This document shows, piece after piece, positions 46,599 through 58,837 of a stretch of 64,000 nt of DNA (its first letter is position 1; each line of letters starts with the position of its first letter). The stretch is taken from positions 744,001 through 808,000 of the forward strand of contig MU839828.1 of assembly GCA_030411725.1 (NCBI GenBank), written 5' to 3'. The position numbers and the translations under genes were made by a program. Under the pieces are notes generated by a model. It saw only the letters and a program-made list of their open reading frames with translations. It made no database searches and was not told the DNA's origin. Source of the stretch: Echria macrotheca. Its lineage: Eukaryota; Ascomycota; Sordariomycetes; Sordariales; Schizotheciaceae.

Positions 46599-49028
46599 TT
46601 ACATCCACAACATGATCATAGCCGCAAGAGCCACCACGGTGCCCACGAAACTGCTGGGCCCAACGAAACCGGCACCATCACTCTGGATCTTGGAGTTGTC
46701 AAAGAAGCTGCTATCCGTCGCCTGCTTTGTGATGTTCGTCTGAGCGACCCGACTGCCCTCGACACAGAACTTGGCAGGGTCGGTCCAGGTGGCATCCACC
46801 GCACGCTTCCACACCTCGGCCGGTCCGAAAAGCATCTCCTTGGTATAAAAGAACCGACAATTGGACGCCTGATACAGGAACTGCAGCGGCGTATCGGCAT
46901 TAGCGCGCATGAAGGCGTTCTTGCCGTTGACAGCACCGGGGCTGGTCGGGTTGAACGCACGACGCAGCGCGTACCCCTCGTCCAACAGCGCGAGCTCGCT
47001 GTCGGTCTGGTTTAGGTCCGGGCTGAGGATCAACGTCGCCGTGGCCGCGGCCGAAATGTCCTGAAGATAAAACACCTGGGCGCCTTCGACGCCGCCCACG
47101 GATTGCATCTGCCCGGTCTTGGGGCGGCCGCCGACCGTCACGGTTTTAATATCGAGCTGGAAGAGCATAAGGTACGCGAAGATGGTGCACGTCGAGCCGC
47201 ACGTGCCGTCGGTTAGGAGCAACACGTCCTCGGGCCTGAAGACAGCAGGAGGCAGGTTGGCGCGGCTGCCCGTGCCCGACAGGTTGAACGACTGCGAGGT
47301 GTCGTTGAGCGGAGTGAACTGATAGGCCGTGAAGCGGTCGCCCTGCAGCGTGACGGGATTGAGAATGGCATCCACTGATGTGAGGTTCTTGCCGTCGGGA
47401 GAGAAGACGCCTCCCGGCACGAGATTGCTGACCACGGAGCTCTGCTGCAGTGTGCCAAGCGCAAAGGCGCGCTGTGTTGCGGCGTCACCGGCGGCGGCCT
47501 TGGAGCTCACGTTCTCGAGGGTCGAGGCGTCAAAGCTGTTGATTTCATTAAGAAACTTGCCCGAGGTTTGGGCCATCAAGCGCAAACTCTCGCTCTCGCG
47601 CAGATTGTCGGCTCGGAACATGGGCGTCTTCGGGAAGAGCTGGGCAAAGAGCTCGAATCCGGCGACAATGTAGCCTCCGCCGTTTGCCGACACGTCAATG
47701 ACGAGCTTCGTCTTGTTGCTGGTTTTGCACATGCTGAGGAAATTCTCGATCGTCTTTTGGAAGTCCGTCAGATACTCCGTCGCACCGATACCGTCCCCCG
47801 GCGAAAAGCCCAGGACCGAGAGTACAGCGACATCGTCGTAGCCGGTACCGTTGAGGAAGTAGCCAGCAGTAATATTGGCACCGCCGTCTCGGATCGCCGG
47901 GAACGGGTACCCGCTGATTGTGGGAGCCACAACATTCGGCGTGACCGAGGTCGTCGGAGCTGGTGTTGTTGGAGTAGCGGATGCGGACGCCGCCGCGGCC
48001 GCATTGTCCGGATTACAGAACCTGTTGTAGTAATCCTCGCCCGTACTCACTCCGGTGAAGTTGGCGCCGTCCCTGACGATGGCAAAGTTGGCCTCGGTGC
48101 GTTTGTCGCCGTTGTCATATTCGATCGTCAAGTTTGGTCCTTGGAAATCAAACGACGCAGCAACAAAAGTCGTAGCCCCGGGGAACGCATAAGATTGCAT
48201 GGCAGAGTTCCACTGCGAGTCTGCATCTTGGTAGCCACTGAATACTGCGTTGCGCCTCTCGATGACTGTCGCAGCATCCTCGCCGTTGATTTTCACGATA
48301 GCCCGCGGAAATGTCCCATTGCGTCCCGTTGAGTTGTTCAGCTCGGCTTAATATGGAGGTTAGCGAGCGGCCTCCCAAGGTGAAAAAAATCAGACCTACA
48401 GAAGTGGTACAACTTGGGAACCTGGATTCCGTCGACTGAAACAGTGACGATATCCATTGCCATCTTGTTCCTGAAGCCGAATCCCTTGAACACGTCGGGC
48501 CGGAAAGAGAAATGGCCATCGTGGGCAGATTGAATCAGATACACAATGGCGAGGCCGAAATCAAATTCGCTCTGAAATCCACCCGCACCTGCTGTCGTCG
48601 AAATGTTGTCCAACCCACCTAGGATATCAACCGGCGGAAACATGTAGCTCTTGGGAGGGTCTTTGAGAAATGCCACAGAGCTCTGCCATTGAAAAAACGC
48701 CTTGAGGCTTTTGATGAACTTTTGCGCAGGCTCGACCTTGTTCGGCACCGTCCGCAAACATTCAAGCGCAACTGTTGCCGGGACAGTCGGCGTGGCTATT
48801 TGCTGTAAGCTCTTCCGCCCGTATTCACTTCCGTCAGCGCCCGCTCTCACCTTTCGGGCTGGCGGCAAGCAGTGAGTTCGTCACTGATGCTACCGCCGCA
48901 CACGCATTGGGGTTGGCTGGCGCCGAGGCTGCTGGCGCATTGGTGCCTTGTGGTGCCGGTGCCGGCACGGCATTCACCCCGAGAAAGCAAAAAAGAAGGG
49001 CAGCAAGCCCGTGCCTGGTGAAGCCCAT
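46599..49028 (-). CDS. Secreted GPI-anchored S41-family peptidase-like protein
   Basis: Three exons (introns 48796-48850 and 48347-48399) encode 773 residues. The N-terminus is a clear signal peptide (GLAALLFCFLGVNAVPA). After a Cys-containing N-terminal domain come AHDGHFSFRPDVF, LVIDVSANGGGYIVAG and LLLTDGTCGSTCTIFAYL. These are the conserved stretches of the fungal S41/CPAF-like tail-specific protease group, the last containing the likely nucleophile serine. Many NxS/T sites fit an extracellular protein. The C-terminus (GPSSFVGTVVALAAMIMLWM) is a GPI-attachment signal. A Thr/Pro/Ala-rich insert lies near residue 300. It is divergent from the TRIP4-like gene. Confidence 0.88.
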
Positions 49029-50682
49029 GACGAAAATATGAAAAGAAGGACAGAACAGGGCAGTGGCTACCAGGCCGGCTGCTGGAAAAGGGAAAAGAAG
49101 AAAAAGGGGCTGCTAAGGACAAAAAACAAAGAATCTAGACCTTCTCTCAGACATGTGGGCAGCAAGAACGGGACCAAAAAAATCGACAAGATGAAGCGAG
49201 AACCGAAAGCCTATGTACGAGACCCAATATGGGGGCCCAACTCCAAGGGCGGTCATCTTGGGGGGCCAGGGGCTGTCGGACCCGCATGACACGATGAAAC
49301 GGATGGAGTTGAGGCAGCGGAGTCGCGGTGCAGGGCGCAACAGTCAGCGTTGCGGCTCCCAAATCCTCGACCCGCGCGCCGGGAGCCGCTTCGCCCTGCC
49401 ACAGCAGATTTCAGCCTCTGTTGTGAAGGGCGGAGCCATGCCCAGGCTAATGGGGCGGTTGTGGTTCGCAGGTACCGGCCTTGGCATCTCCCGAGCGGAT
49501 CGCCAACAACGGTGCCACCAGGAGATCCTTCCAACAATGCCCGCTCCCGCCAGCTCAAGGAGTGTCAATGCCATCGCACTGCCGCCTTATCTCTCGCCAA
49601 TGGGCACGCCCAAAATGCGGGAGTCTCCCATGAACCAACGATTTGGATCGCGGAATTCCGAATTTGCGGGTTTCCTCGACCAGATTGGCGGAACCGGACT
49701 TCGATGCATCCCGCGGGGTTGATCTTGATAACATCGGTCGGTTGGTACCCGTTGGCGCCGAGAGTCTCGATGTTTGATCTACCGAAGTCGAGACCAATCT
49801 GCCTTTTTTGCCAATGCAGCACCCGGTGTCGAAGATTGTCGACCAGACACCAAAAGTCAATATTTTCCACTTGACGAATTGCTAAATTTGGTGTAATTGA
49901 ACCTCATGGCCGTGGGGGGCGAAGGTACCCATTGTCGTCGATCCAGGGACCGGGAATGTTTCTATCAGCGGCGGTTAAAGAGATAACGTTCTCTACCTTG
50001 AGCTGAATATTCTGATAAGTGCTGAGCGAGTCCTGTAGTTTGCATATGTATTGCAAGACCGAGTGGACTTGCATCCGCAGGGAGTTGCAGGCATCGATGT
50101 GCAGCTCTCCGTCGTCCAGTTCGGTCCTCTCCTAGCACCATCAGCTGATGACCGGTGGTGCTTTGAGTGGTTCTATGCAGCCGAATTGCGCCATCTGAAG
50201 TGAACTGCTGGAATCGGGTCAACCCGAACAGCGATGGACGAGTACGGTCAAGAAAGCGTCGGATTTGAAGTCTCCTCGACCCTCATCCAGGTCGTCTGTC
50301 CGAGAGGTTCAGGCAAGAATGGTCTTGAAATTCTTCATCTTTGCGCATTTCTGCACTCTGTAATCCCCAAAACTGTCAGCAGCCCTGGCCATTACGGATT
50401 AGTGGAATGGTCGAAGAAAGTCGGCGACGACACGTTGTTCGGTGGTGTTGAACTTAATGTGTGGCTTGATCGGGACCCTTGTTAGGGCGTCGCCAAGACG
50501 CTGACAATCTGCAGGGGCAGAGTGGGCGAAGTGGGGCACCGTTCGGTCAGAGTCACACCGTGATCGCGGGGCACTGGCCAAAGCTCCTTGACTTCGACCT
50601 GCCAGCGCCGTCAAAAACACCAGCGGCGACGCATGTATTCTGCCTTCCTCAGCGCCCTGTCATCGATATCCTACCTTCCAAA
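49029..50682. other. Divergent promoter region, no supported gene
   Basis: This 1.65-kb stretch has short open frames on both strands without domain features, and no repeats. It separates the peptidase-like and TRIP4-like genes. Confidence 0.45.
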
Positions 50683-52263
50683 ATGTCACAAGATCAGCTA
50701 TCGCGGCTTCTCCCGCTGCCAGACGAGGAGCTGAAGCAGGTGCTCGAATACGCGTCCACGCTCTCCAAATCCGAAGCTGCCGACCATTTCACGAATCTGC
50801 TCGGCGATTCCCCCCAGGTTGTCGACTTCATAGCCTCCTTCAATTCCCGACGGTCCGATCCGAAACCTTCATACTCCACGGCGCCAAGTTCAGCACAGGC
50901 GTCCGAGATTGAGGGCGTCCCCAAACCACCTCGCCATGGGAAAAAGAAGAAGGCCAACATCCACACCCCACCGCCAAGACAAGTCGCGACGTTCGAAGGA
51001 GCGCCGGGCGTGGTTTACAACAAGAAAGATCAATTGGATGATTATATGCCACGAAGATCAGGTACTTCAACGCCTGCGGAGGTTCAGATTGGCCGGACGA
51101 AAACGCCACCCGTAAAATCGGAAACACCACCTCCTCTACAAACATCCCGAGCGCCTCCCTCGGCCGTTGGGACTCTGGTCTCTGAATTGGGACTACCCAA
51201 GGCGAAGGCTAGATCAAATCCTAATTCCAGATCATCCACACCTGGTCCCTCGAGAAACAATGCCAACACGACGAAGGTTTCCATCACCGGCGGTGTTGCC
51301 ATGCATGGCGCTTCAACGGTGCTCGGAGACCTGGACCGAGCTATTCGATCCCTCGAAATTACGAGGAACCCTACCCACGCCTCGAACTCGGCCGCCGGTA
51401 TCGCTGCTCGGCGGTGCAACTGTGTCGCCACACAACATCCGCTTCTTGCCGCAGCACCGAACTGTCTGAACTGTGGCAAGGTCGTCTGTATCAAGGAGGG
51501 GCTTGGGCCATGCACATTTTGCGGAGAGCCGTTGCTGAGCTCTTCAGAGGTTCAAGGAATGATAAAAGAGCTGAAAGCAGAGAGAGGCCGTGAAAAGCAG
51601 GCTGCAGATCGGGAAGCACACAAGAGAGCAGATGTCGGTGGCACTCCGAGACCATTCACAAAACCACGGGGTGATGACCCTAGTCCTGCAGAGGCGAGAG
51701 CGCTGGAGCAGCGGGACAGACTGCTTGGGTTCCAAGCTCAGAACGCGCAGAGGACTACAATTCGGGACGAGGCGGCGGATTTCGACGTCACCGATGCGGG
51801 CAGCATGTGGGCGACTCCGGAGGAGCGCGCATTAGCGCTCAAGAAGCAGCAAAATCTAATGCGGGAGATGGAATGGAATGCGCTGCCGGAGTACGAAAAG
51901 AGGACTCAGGTAGTCAGCATTGATCTCACAGGCAGAAAAGTGTTCAAGAAGATGGCCAAAATAGAACGACCGCCTAGCCCTACCGAGGATGCAGACGAGA
52001 TCCCGATTCTCCGGGAGACGAGCGGAAATCAGGGACACGGTGGAGCGTTCAGCCGAAATCCGCTCCTTGGTAGCTTGATCAAACCTGTTTTTGTGGTGGA
52101 CGAGAAAGGCAAGGGCGTCGAGCTGGAGGGTCGGAAGAGCGACAAGAACACAAGGTGGAGAAGAGTTCAAGACGACCTGGATGACAATGCGGCTATCATT
52201 CTGGACGGAGGGGCCAGGGGGCCACCTCGTGTTGGATTTTCCGACGAGCCCGAATGTGGGTGA
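50683..52263 (+). CDS. TRIP4/ASC-1 (Rqt4-like) zinc-finger protein
   Basis: A single exon of 526 residues from the ATG at 50683; the frame is open upstream, but the sequence before this ATG is not protein-like. The hallmark C2HC5 zinc finger reads RRCNCVATQHPLL, then CLNCGKVVCIKEG and CTFCGEPL, at about residues 240-290. A conserved region with RTTIRDEAADFDV and the ALALKKQQNLMREMEW helix follows. Human TRIP4 and yeast Rqt4 belong to the complex that splits collided ribosomes, and the finger binds the helicase partner. The N-terminal helix (LLPLPDEELKQVLEYA) resembles a CUE-like module of Rqt4. The middle is a disordered Ser/Pro linker. Confidence 0.9.
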   Translation: MSQDQLSRLLPLPDEELKQVLEYASTLSKSEAADHFTNLLGDSPQVVDFIASFNSRRSDPKPSYSTAPSSAQASEIEGVPKPPRHGKKKKANIHTPPPRQVATFEGAPGVVYNKKDQLDDYMPRRSGTSTPAEVQIGRTKTPPVKSETPPPLQTSRAPPSAVGTLVSELGLPKAKARSNPNSRSSTPGPSRNNANTTKVSITGGVAMHGASTVLGDLDRAIRSLEITRNPTHASNSAAGIAARRCNCVATQHPLLAAAPNCLNCGKVVCIKEGLGPCTFCGEPLLSSSEVQGMIKELKAERGREKQAADREAHKRADVGGTPRPFTKPRGDDPSPAEARALEQRDRLLGFQAQNAQRTTIRDEAADFDVTDAGSMWATPEERALALKKQQNLMREMEWNALPEYEKRTQVVSIDLTGRKVFKKMAKIERPPSPTEDADEIPILRETSGNQGHGGAFSRNPLLGSLIKPVFVVDEKGKGVELEGRKSDKNTRWRRVQDDLDDNAAIILDGGARGPPRVGFSDEPECG

Positions 52264-52459
52264 CGCGTGTCTCGCAGGAACATGTCGATTAATACAGCGT
52301 TAGCCTTGTGGCAACTACAGATCGTCTAGCTACATGCTTTTAGCAACCACCGACCCCCGACTGCACGAGGCGCACATTGACCGTTCGATGATCATCTGCA
52401 TTTTACTATCCAAGGTTCATGCACCCGCCTCAACATTCCTGCACTCCTCTCCTCGAGCA
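52264..52459. other. Short convergent spacer
   Basis: Nearly 200 bp between two 3' ends; nothing notable. Confidence 0.5.
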
Positions 52460-53584
52460 TTAGTAGTACTCTCCACGAAGCATGCTAGCCGCCAACGCAG
52501 CTGGCTGCTGCATGATGATGCCAGGCCCAGCCACGAGGGACTCCTTGGTCGGAGCACCGGGCTCGTCGGCCACGACAGCCACTACGACGCCCTTGGTCTC
52601 GAAGTGGCTTGGGATGGTGACCCAGATATTTACTCGTGGCCAACGATGCACGTCGATGGGCACGCTGACGTTATTCACGCCATGGAAGAATACGACGTAG
52701 TACCTGGTGTGGACGTCAAACCGAGGCTGGTTGTTGGGGTCGGGGAACTCGAGAGAGATGGTCGACCCCGGCGTCAGACTCTTGGTGTCCTGGCCGGCCG
52801 AGAGTGTCGGGAGACGCAGGCGCGGATTCGGGTACTCGGGGTTCTCGGACGGGCAGCTGCCTGGAATGACAAAGGCGTTCATGGTGGTCTCGAGGATCTC
52901 GTTGGCGTAGGGGAAGACAGTGTCGATGGGCCCGCCGAAGGGGTCGACCTTCCAGATGTCCATCAGCGCCCAGGTCGAGTGGCGCGTCTCGACCTCGGCG
53001 ATGGCCACCATGGCCGCGCGCCCGGCCTCGATGCGCGGCTGCTGCACGAGCCCGGTTAAGAAAGTCATGCTCGAGAGCTCGACGGCGGTCATCAAAGCCA
53101 AGAAAGACATGGGGTCGGTGAAGGGGAACTTGTACTTGCACGCACCCGGCTTGATGGAGGTGGGCGAGATCATGTTCTGGAAGATACGCAGGTGGCCGGC
53201 CTCGTTGTTGCGGATCTCCTGGATGCGCCGGTAGGTCTGCGACGGCATGCCGGCCGCGACGAAGTCGGCGGGCGTGAACATCTCGACGGCGCGCTGGTAG
53301 AAGTGGAAGACGATCCACTCGGCCGCCAGCAGGTTCTGCCAGACGACGTCGTCGACGCCCGGCGGCCCGTTCCGCGTCGGATAGACGGGGTCCGTGATGT
53401 ATCCCGGGAAGGGCGCGTCGGTGCCCCAGTAGGTGTTGTAGAGGTCCGACTCGCCCGGGATCGGGCCATACGTCGGGTCGGCGAGCTCTTGGGCCTGTTG
53501 CGAGTATCTGCTGGTGCTGCGACGCGTTGGCGAGGCCTGCACCGCGCCCAGCAGGGGGAGAATCTGGAGGAGTCCACGTAGCAT
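52460..53584 (-). CDS. Rds1-like secreted ferritin-fold protein
   Basis: A single exon of 374 residues with a signal peptide (LLQILPLLGAVQAS). The core carries WQNLLAAEWIVFHFYQ, then IRNNEAGHLRIF, AVELSSMTFLTGL and IAEVETRHSTWALM: four helices with Glu/His residues spaced as in ferritin-like di-metal proteins. Fission yeast Rds1 and many filamentous-fungal stress proteins share this layout. The C-terminal third is beta-rich (LTPGSTISLEFPD, RYYVVFFHGVNNV). The role is probably in stress or differentiation, with the activity unknown. It is divergent from the P450 gene by about 350 bp. Confidence 0.85.
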   Translation of the reverse strand: MLRGLLQILPLLGAVQASPTRRSTSRYSQQAQELADPTYGPIPGESDLYNTYWGTDAPFPGYITDPVYPTRNGPPGVDDVVWQNLLAAEWIVFHFYQRAVEMFTPADFVAAGMPSQTYRRIQEIRNNEAGHLRIFQNMISPTSIKPGACKYKFPFTDPMSFLALMTAVELSSMTFLTGLVQQPRIEAGRAAMVAIAEVETRHSTWALMDIWKVDPFGGPIDTVFPYANEILETTMNAFVIPGSCPSENPEYPNPRLRLPTLSAGQDTKSLTPGSTISLEFPDPNNQPRFDVHTRYYVVFFHGVNNVSVPIDVHRWPRVNIWVTIPSHFETKGVVVAVVADEPGAPTKESLVAGPGIIMQQPAALAASMLRGEYY

Positions 53585-53936
53585 TTTGAGGCTTTGGACG
53601 TTCTAGGATGAGGATTGGGCGTGAGCGAGAAGAAATCTCTGGGCTTTCCGTGCCTTGAAATAGGGGGCGGCTATCACAAGCCATGCTTCTCTACCTTACT
53701 TTTCTGGTATGTTTGGCATGTCTCTATATAAATGGGCTCCCATGACCGTCTTTATGTACCGATATCAATGCCTCTGCGCATGGTGTCGATTCCATGTCAT
53801 TGAGCAGAGGCTACTCACAGGCAGCGGGATTCTAATATAGCTCTCCGACCTTCGGCCGCCGCTAGCGACGTCTCTCACGATCCACCGACGAAGCCGATGC
53901 TATGCTGCGCAGATCGGACCGCATTTTCCCATTGGC
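53585..53936. promoter_or_regulatory. Divergent promoter region, Rds1-like/P450
   Basis: About 350 bp shared by two divergent genes; no distinct motif was identified beyond AT-rich stretches. Confidence 0.35.
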
Positions 53937-55990
53937 ATGCACGACGGACCTCCAATGGCCTCCGAAAAGGACCGACGGTCTTCTTATATAACCCCGCTGC
54001 TTCTGCTGCTTCTCGACCAGCCATCGTACGAGACCACCTCTCATCGCTGGTGGACGTTAGTCTCGGAGCGGACCACGCCAATGGAACACGCATTGGTCTC
54101 ACCAAACACTTCGGTCAGTCCGGATATCCTCCTCCCATCCTCGTCCCTGAACTCTGGCCTCGGACCAATTCGGTGGTGGCCGCAGTGGCTTTCTCGTCTC
54201 GTGGGCACCCCAGACGGTGATCAATTCGCAACAATGGCTGCATGTGTTGTCCTGACGATATTCTTTGTGGTCTGGCTGGCATACAAGGACAATGCCCGGG
54301 ACAGGGACATCCACCGGCGACGCTTGGCTGCGGAAGCCCGGATTCGAGAATGCGGACCGTTGCCGGTGCTGCCCAAGAAGGGCTTCATGGGGCTCCGACG
54401 GCTCTTCGACAGCATCCGGGCCACCCGGGCTGAGCAGGGCCCGCAATACGTGGTCAGGACGCTCGACGGCGAGCTGGGCAAGGACGTACATACCTGCGCC
54501 GTGCCCATCTTCGACTACGAGCTGCTCCTGACGCGCGACCCGGTCAATGTCCAGGCCATCCTGGCCACGCAGTCGGCCGACTGGGACGTGGGCAAGCACC
54601 GCAACGCGAGCTGGCGGCCGTTTATTGGGGATGGTGTCTTCACTCTCCGCGGTGAGCCCTGGAAGGAGGCACGCGCCCTCGTGCGGCCGCAGTTTGCTCG
54701 GGAACATATTTGCAACCTCGACATGCTAGAGCGGCATGTCCAGCACCTCTTCGCTGCTATCGACCGCAAGCACCACGCCAGCGTCGGCGGCGGCCAGGGC
54801 GGGTGGACCGGCGAGTTCGACCTCCAGCCACTACTATTCAACATGGCCCTCGACATCATCACGGAGCTGATCTACGGGCACTCGGCGCACTCGCAGGACC
54901 CGCTGGCCCGCGCCAACCTGCCCGAGCTGCCCGGGTGCGGCACCCCCGATCGACAAAACATCGGGATGCACATGGACAAGGGCAAGGCGTGGATCGAGAC
55001 GCGCGGCGCGCTGTGGAAATACCGCTGGCTGCTCCCGAGCTGGTCGTTCTGGAAGCACTGCGCCGCCGTCCACCGCTACGCGGAATATTTTGTGCGTCTC
55101 CGCCTCACCCTCGGCGAGTCGTACCTCTCGCATATGGGAAACGGCGCCGCCAACAAGGGATACACCGTGCTGCACGACCCCGTCGACTCGACAGAGGCCA
55201 AAGACACCGAGGGTCGCTTCGTGCTGCTCCATGAGCTCGCCAAGCGCACGCAGAACCCCGTCGAGCTGCGCGACCAGACGCTCAACGTGCTCACCGCCGG
55301 CCGCGACACGACGGCCTCGCTTATGGGTTGGGTCTTTTACTTCCTCGCGCGCAATGCCACCGTCCTTTCGAAGCTGCGCACGCAGATCCTCGCCGCGTTC
55401 CCGTCCGGGCCGGATGGAAAGGAGGTGGACATGACCGCCATCCCGGCTAAGGACCTGCTTGACAAGTTACCATACCTAACGTCTATCATCAATGAGACGC
55501 TCCGGGTCACACCGGTAATCCCGCTCAACGAGCGCGTCGCGGTGCGAAATACCGTGCTCCCGCGCGGAGGCGGGCCGGACGGGTCGATGCCGGTCTTTGT
55601 GCCCGAGGGGCGGCAGGTGTTAATCGCGACGTATGCGATGGCCCGCCGGGAGGATATCTGGGGTTGGGATGCGGACGAGTTCCGGCCTGAGCGGTGGGAG
55701 GAGGATGGCGGACGCAAGTTCGGATTCGAGTTCATCCCCTTTGGCCAGGGCGTGAGACAGTGCTTAGGTCGTAAGTTTTGTCTCTGCTGGTGGGCATTTT
55801 GAGGCTGGAGATGCTGACTTTTCTAGAACAATTCGCCCGGATCCAGACGGCATATGTCGTCGTTCGCATGCTTCAACGATATGAACATATCGAGTGCGCC
55901 GACGACCCGAATGCGCCGCTGCGGTTCCACCATACGATTGAGAACCGCAGCGGGAGCGGGGTGCAGGTAATGATGCACAAGGTTGAGTGA
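53937..55990 (+). CDS. Cytochrome P450, CYP52-like
   Basis: Two exons (intron 55771-55826, donor GTAAGT) encode 665 residues from the first ATG. The ATG at 54234 would give 566 residues with the membrane anchor (VVLTIFFVVWLAYKD) at its start, which is closer to the family length and may be the true start. The usual P450 landmarks are all present: EARALVRPQFAREH, the I-helix AGRDTTA, the K-helix ETLR, PERW, and after splicing the haem loop FGQGVRQCLGQQFA. The sequence resembles the CYP52/CYP539 group, which terminally hydroxylates alkanes and fatty acids at the endoplasmic reticulum. A broken copy lies at 36180-36775. I see no reason to link it to the PKS 32 kb away. Confidence 0.92.
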
Positions 55991-56591
55991 CCTTGTCGCG
56001 AGTTGACTGCAGTTCTTGGAGCCAACCGGGCAGGCAGTTAGGAAAAGGTTGGAAGAAAAAGAAATGGTGGCGGTTGAGAAATTTGGCCCTGAGTAATAAG
56101 GTCAATGATCGCGATGAACAGGGTCCGGGTGGCTCCGAGGATGTAATACTAGATTCTAATCGTAATGTTTAGTATTTACTGATCTCGGCGTTGATTACGT
56201 GCTTTTTGCTTGTAAGCTGGGACTGGAGGTGTCAGACCGCAGCGAAGGCTGATGAGCCAAGATGGCGCGATAAATCGGCGATATATCGGCACCGGTGGCG
56301 GCGACGCCCCGATGCGACGGAGAGGGATTGCCCCGCACACGGAATCCGGAACCTGATGTGGATTCAAAAGGAGCAGCGAAGGAGGGGGTGGGACCGTGGG
56401 ATCGATTCCTTTTCCCTTTGTGCTTCCGACGACGCCGGAGGATTTTTTTTCAACTGTGACTGTCGTGTACGTATACTAAGCTTACGGTCTCACACACTCA
56501 ATTGTCTTATTTAGACTGTTTTCGTCCCATCAATTCTTCTTTTTCCTTGACACGAAAGAGACACCACCAGATCATCGGCGAAAAAGAAAAG
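55991..56591. other. Intergenic
   Basis: About 600 bp, the promoter side of the hydroxyacid dehydrogenase gene. No ORF with a recognisable feature. Confidence 0.5.
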
Positions 56592-57986
56592 ATGACAAAA
56601 GTAGAGGAAATGGGCACGAACCGCACCCTCAAGGGCCACACCCTCCTCATCCAGGCCCCCGCCGACCCCCCGCCGGGATACCTCGACTCGCTGAGAGAGC
56701 GGTTCCCCGACCTGGAGGTGCTCGTGCACAAGAAGTCGTGGTTCTCGGCCGACAATACCGTCGCCGACGACGAGTACGCCCGCACGACCATCATGATGGC
56801 GCCGTTCGCGCCCGTGCCGACGCCGGACCAGGTGCCCCGGCTCGAGCTGGTGCAGCTGCAGAGCGCGGGGGCGAACCACCTGCTTGAGCATCCGCTGTTT
56901 GTGGATACCGAGGTGAAGTTTTGTACGGCTAATGGGGTGCATGGGTATGTATTTTTCTCCTTTTTCATCAGATATCATGGACCAGCTTTGATTTGTTTAC
57001 ATTGCACGCGGATCTTCAGGGGCTGGTGCGACCATCAACTGGCCGGGATCGGGTTGGGGATGTATGTGTGTGTGACGACGCAGTTGGTTTGCTGACAGCC
57101 CGACAGACCGCAGATCTCGGAGTGGATTATTGGCACCTATCTCGCAGCGCAGCATCAGCGTACGTTTTATTCTTTCTTTCTCAGTTCATACACCCCCGAT
57201 AGTGGTCAGTCCAGATCTAACATATCCAGTCCCGCTATACCTCGACCTCCAAAAACAAGGAAAATGGAACCGCGGCGACGAAACCTACCGCATCGAAGAC
57301 GCCGTCTCCAAGACCATGTAACCCCCCCTGAGTCCCCCTTACCACCAATCCTATCCTAACTTGAGAAAAAAAAAAGAGGAATCCTAGGCTACGGCGCAAT
57401 AGGCCGCCAAACAGCCCGCCTAGCCACCGCAATGGGCATGAAAATCCACGCCTACACCCTCCACCCGCGTCCGACCCCAACCTCACGCCGCGACCAAGGC
57501 TGGTCTCCCCCGGGGCTAGGCGACCCCGAAGGCACCTTCCCAACAAAATGGTTCTCCGGCCCCTCCACGACAGACCTCCACGCCTTCCTCTCCTCGGGCC
57601 TCGACCTGCTAGTGATCGCCACGCCCCTAACCGATTCCACTCGGCACCTCCTCGGCCCTGAAGAATTCAAAATCCTGCACGAGTCAATGAAAGGAAGAAC
57701 ATTCGTGTCGAATATCGCGCGCGGACCTGTCGTCGATACCGACGCGCTGATTGAAGCGCTCGAGGGCGGGCTGATCCGCGGCGCGGCGCTGGACGTGACG
57801 GATCCGGAGCCTTTGGGGGATGGGCACCCGCTTTGGGGGGCCAGGAACGTGATTATCACGCCGCATGTTTCGGGGGCTTCGACGGCGTATGTGGAGCGGG
57901 CGCTCGCGATTCTGAGGGAGAATTTGGTGCGGTTTAGTGAGGGGGGGCGGTTGGTGAATTTGGTGGATAAGAAGAGGGGGTATTAG
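56592..57986 (+). CDS. D-isomer-specific 2-hydroxyacid dehydrogenase
   Basis: Four exons (introns 56945-57106, 57160-57229, 57318-57376) encode 367 residues. The NAD(P) motif GYGAIGRQ is formed just after the third intron. The catalytic set follows: Arg in NIARGPVVDTDAL, Glu in DVTDPEPL and His in ITPHVSG. The N-terminal substrate domain has VQLQSAGANHLLEHP and PQISEWIIGTYLAAQHQ. These enzymes reduce 2-keto acids to D-2-hydroxy acids in the cytosol; the exact substrate cannot be read from sequence. The third intron ends in a long A-run (AAAAAAAAAAG) instead of a pyrimidine tract. A start at the ATG at 56592 gives the usual length. Confidence 0.9.
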
Positions 57987-58837
57987 ACCTTTTTTGGTTC
58001 TTTTGTTTTGGTTTTTGTTACTTGTTGGGTTGGGCGAGCGGGGGTGGGCGGAGTAGATTGGATGGATGGGATGGATGGGATGGGTGAGATAGATGGTACG
58101 GATGGGATGAGTTTGACGGACGGAGTGGATACTGATTTGAATATCTTTGCTTGCTTTGGATAGAGGTACATGATATATAGCCGCTTCATATTTACAACAA
58201 TCGTCTAATATTCTTGGGACGCGCAGACATACGAAAAATGCTGAACTTCTTCCTCTACTAGGTAACTGTACGCTCGAATAAGCTCTGGTATCGAGCAACT
58301 AAACATTCGCCACTTACACCCGTAGCAAGCATTCCAACCCACACTCCATGACACCCACACTTGCCGTATCAATTGAATAAGTGAGAGTCAGACAGCTCCT
58401 TTCATTCATTCAACCATATCACCCCCTCGAGTCATCATCCGTCCTGACGAACACACAGTATCTCGATATACACGCCCTGAATCTCCACATAGGAGCAGCT
58501 AGTTGCCCCAAAACATTTCACTCTTTCATAGTAGTGTAAAAAACATGCTCGGTCAAGATTCGAGTTCCGCTTGTTGTATCTATAAAAGGTGCGATACTAT
58601 CAACCGCTGCCGCTGCCCTTCGCCCACTCACTCCCTCACGACAAGTAACCCCTCCAAAGCCCACCAAGCCAATATCACCCACAGACACCGGCCTACAAAT
58701 GATCTGTACAAGTCACTACCTTGGCAACTATCCAACAGCCACGCTGGACACTGATACTCCATCCTGTTCCGCTGTTCCGCTAGTTTCCTATTTTGCTGTT
58801 TTGCTGTGGTCACTCATCCGCTGCTATACCTACCCCT
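57987..58837. other. Intergenic with GGATG microsatellite
   Basis: No supported gene. Imperfect GGATG/GGATGGGATG repeats lie at about 58058-58115 directly after the dehydrogenase stop. The rest is the 3' side of the SET gene. Confidence 0.5.
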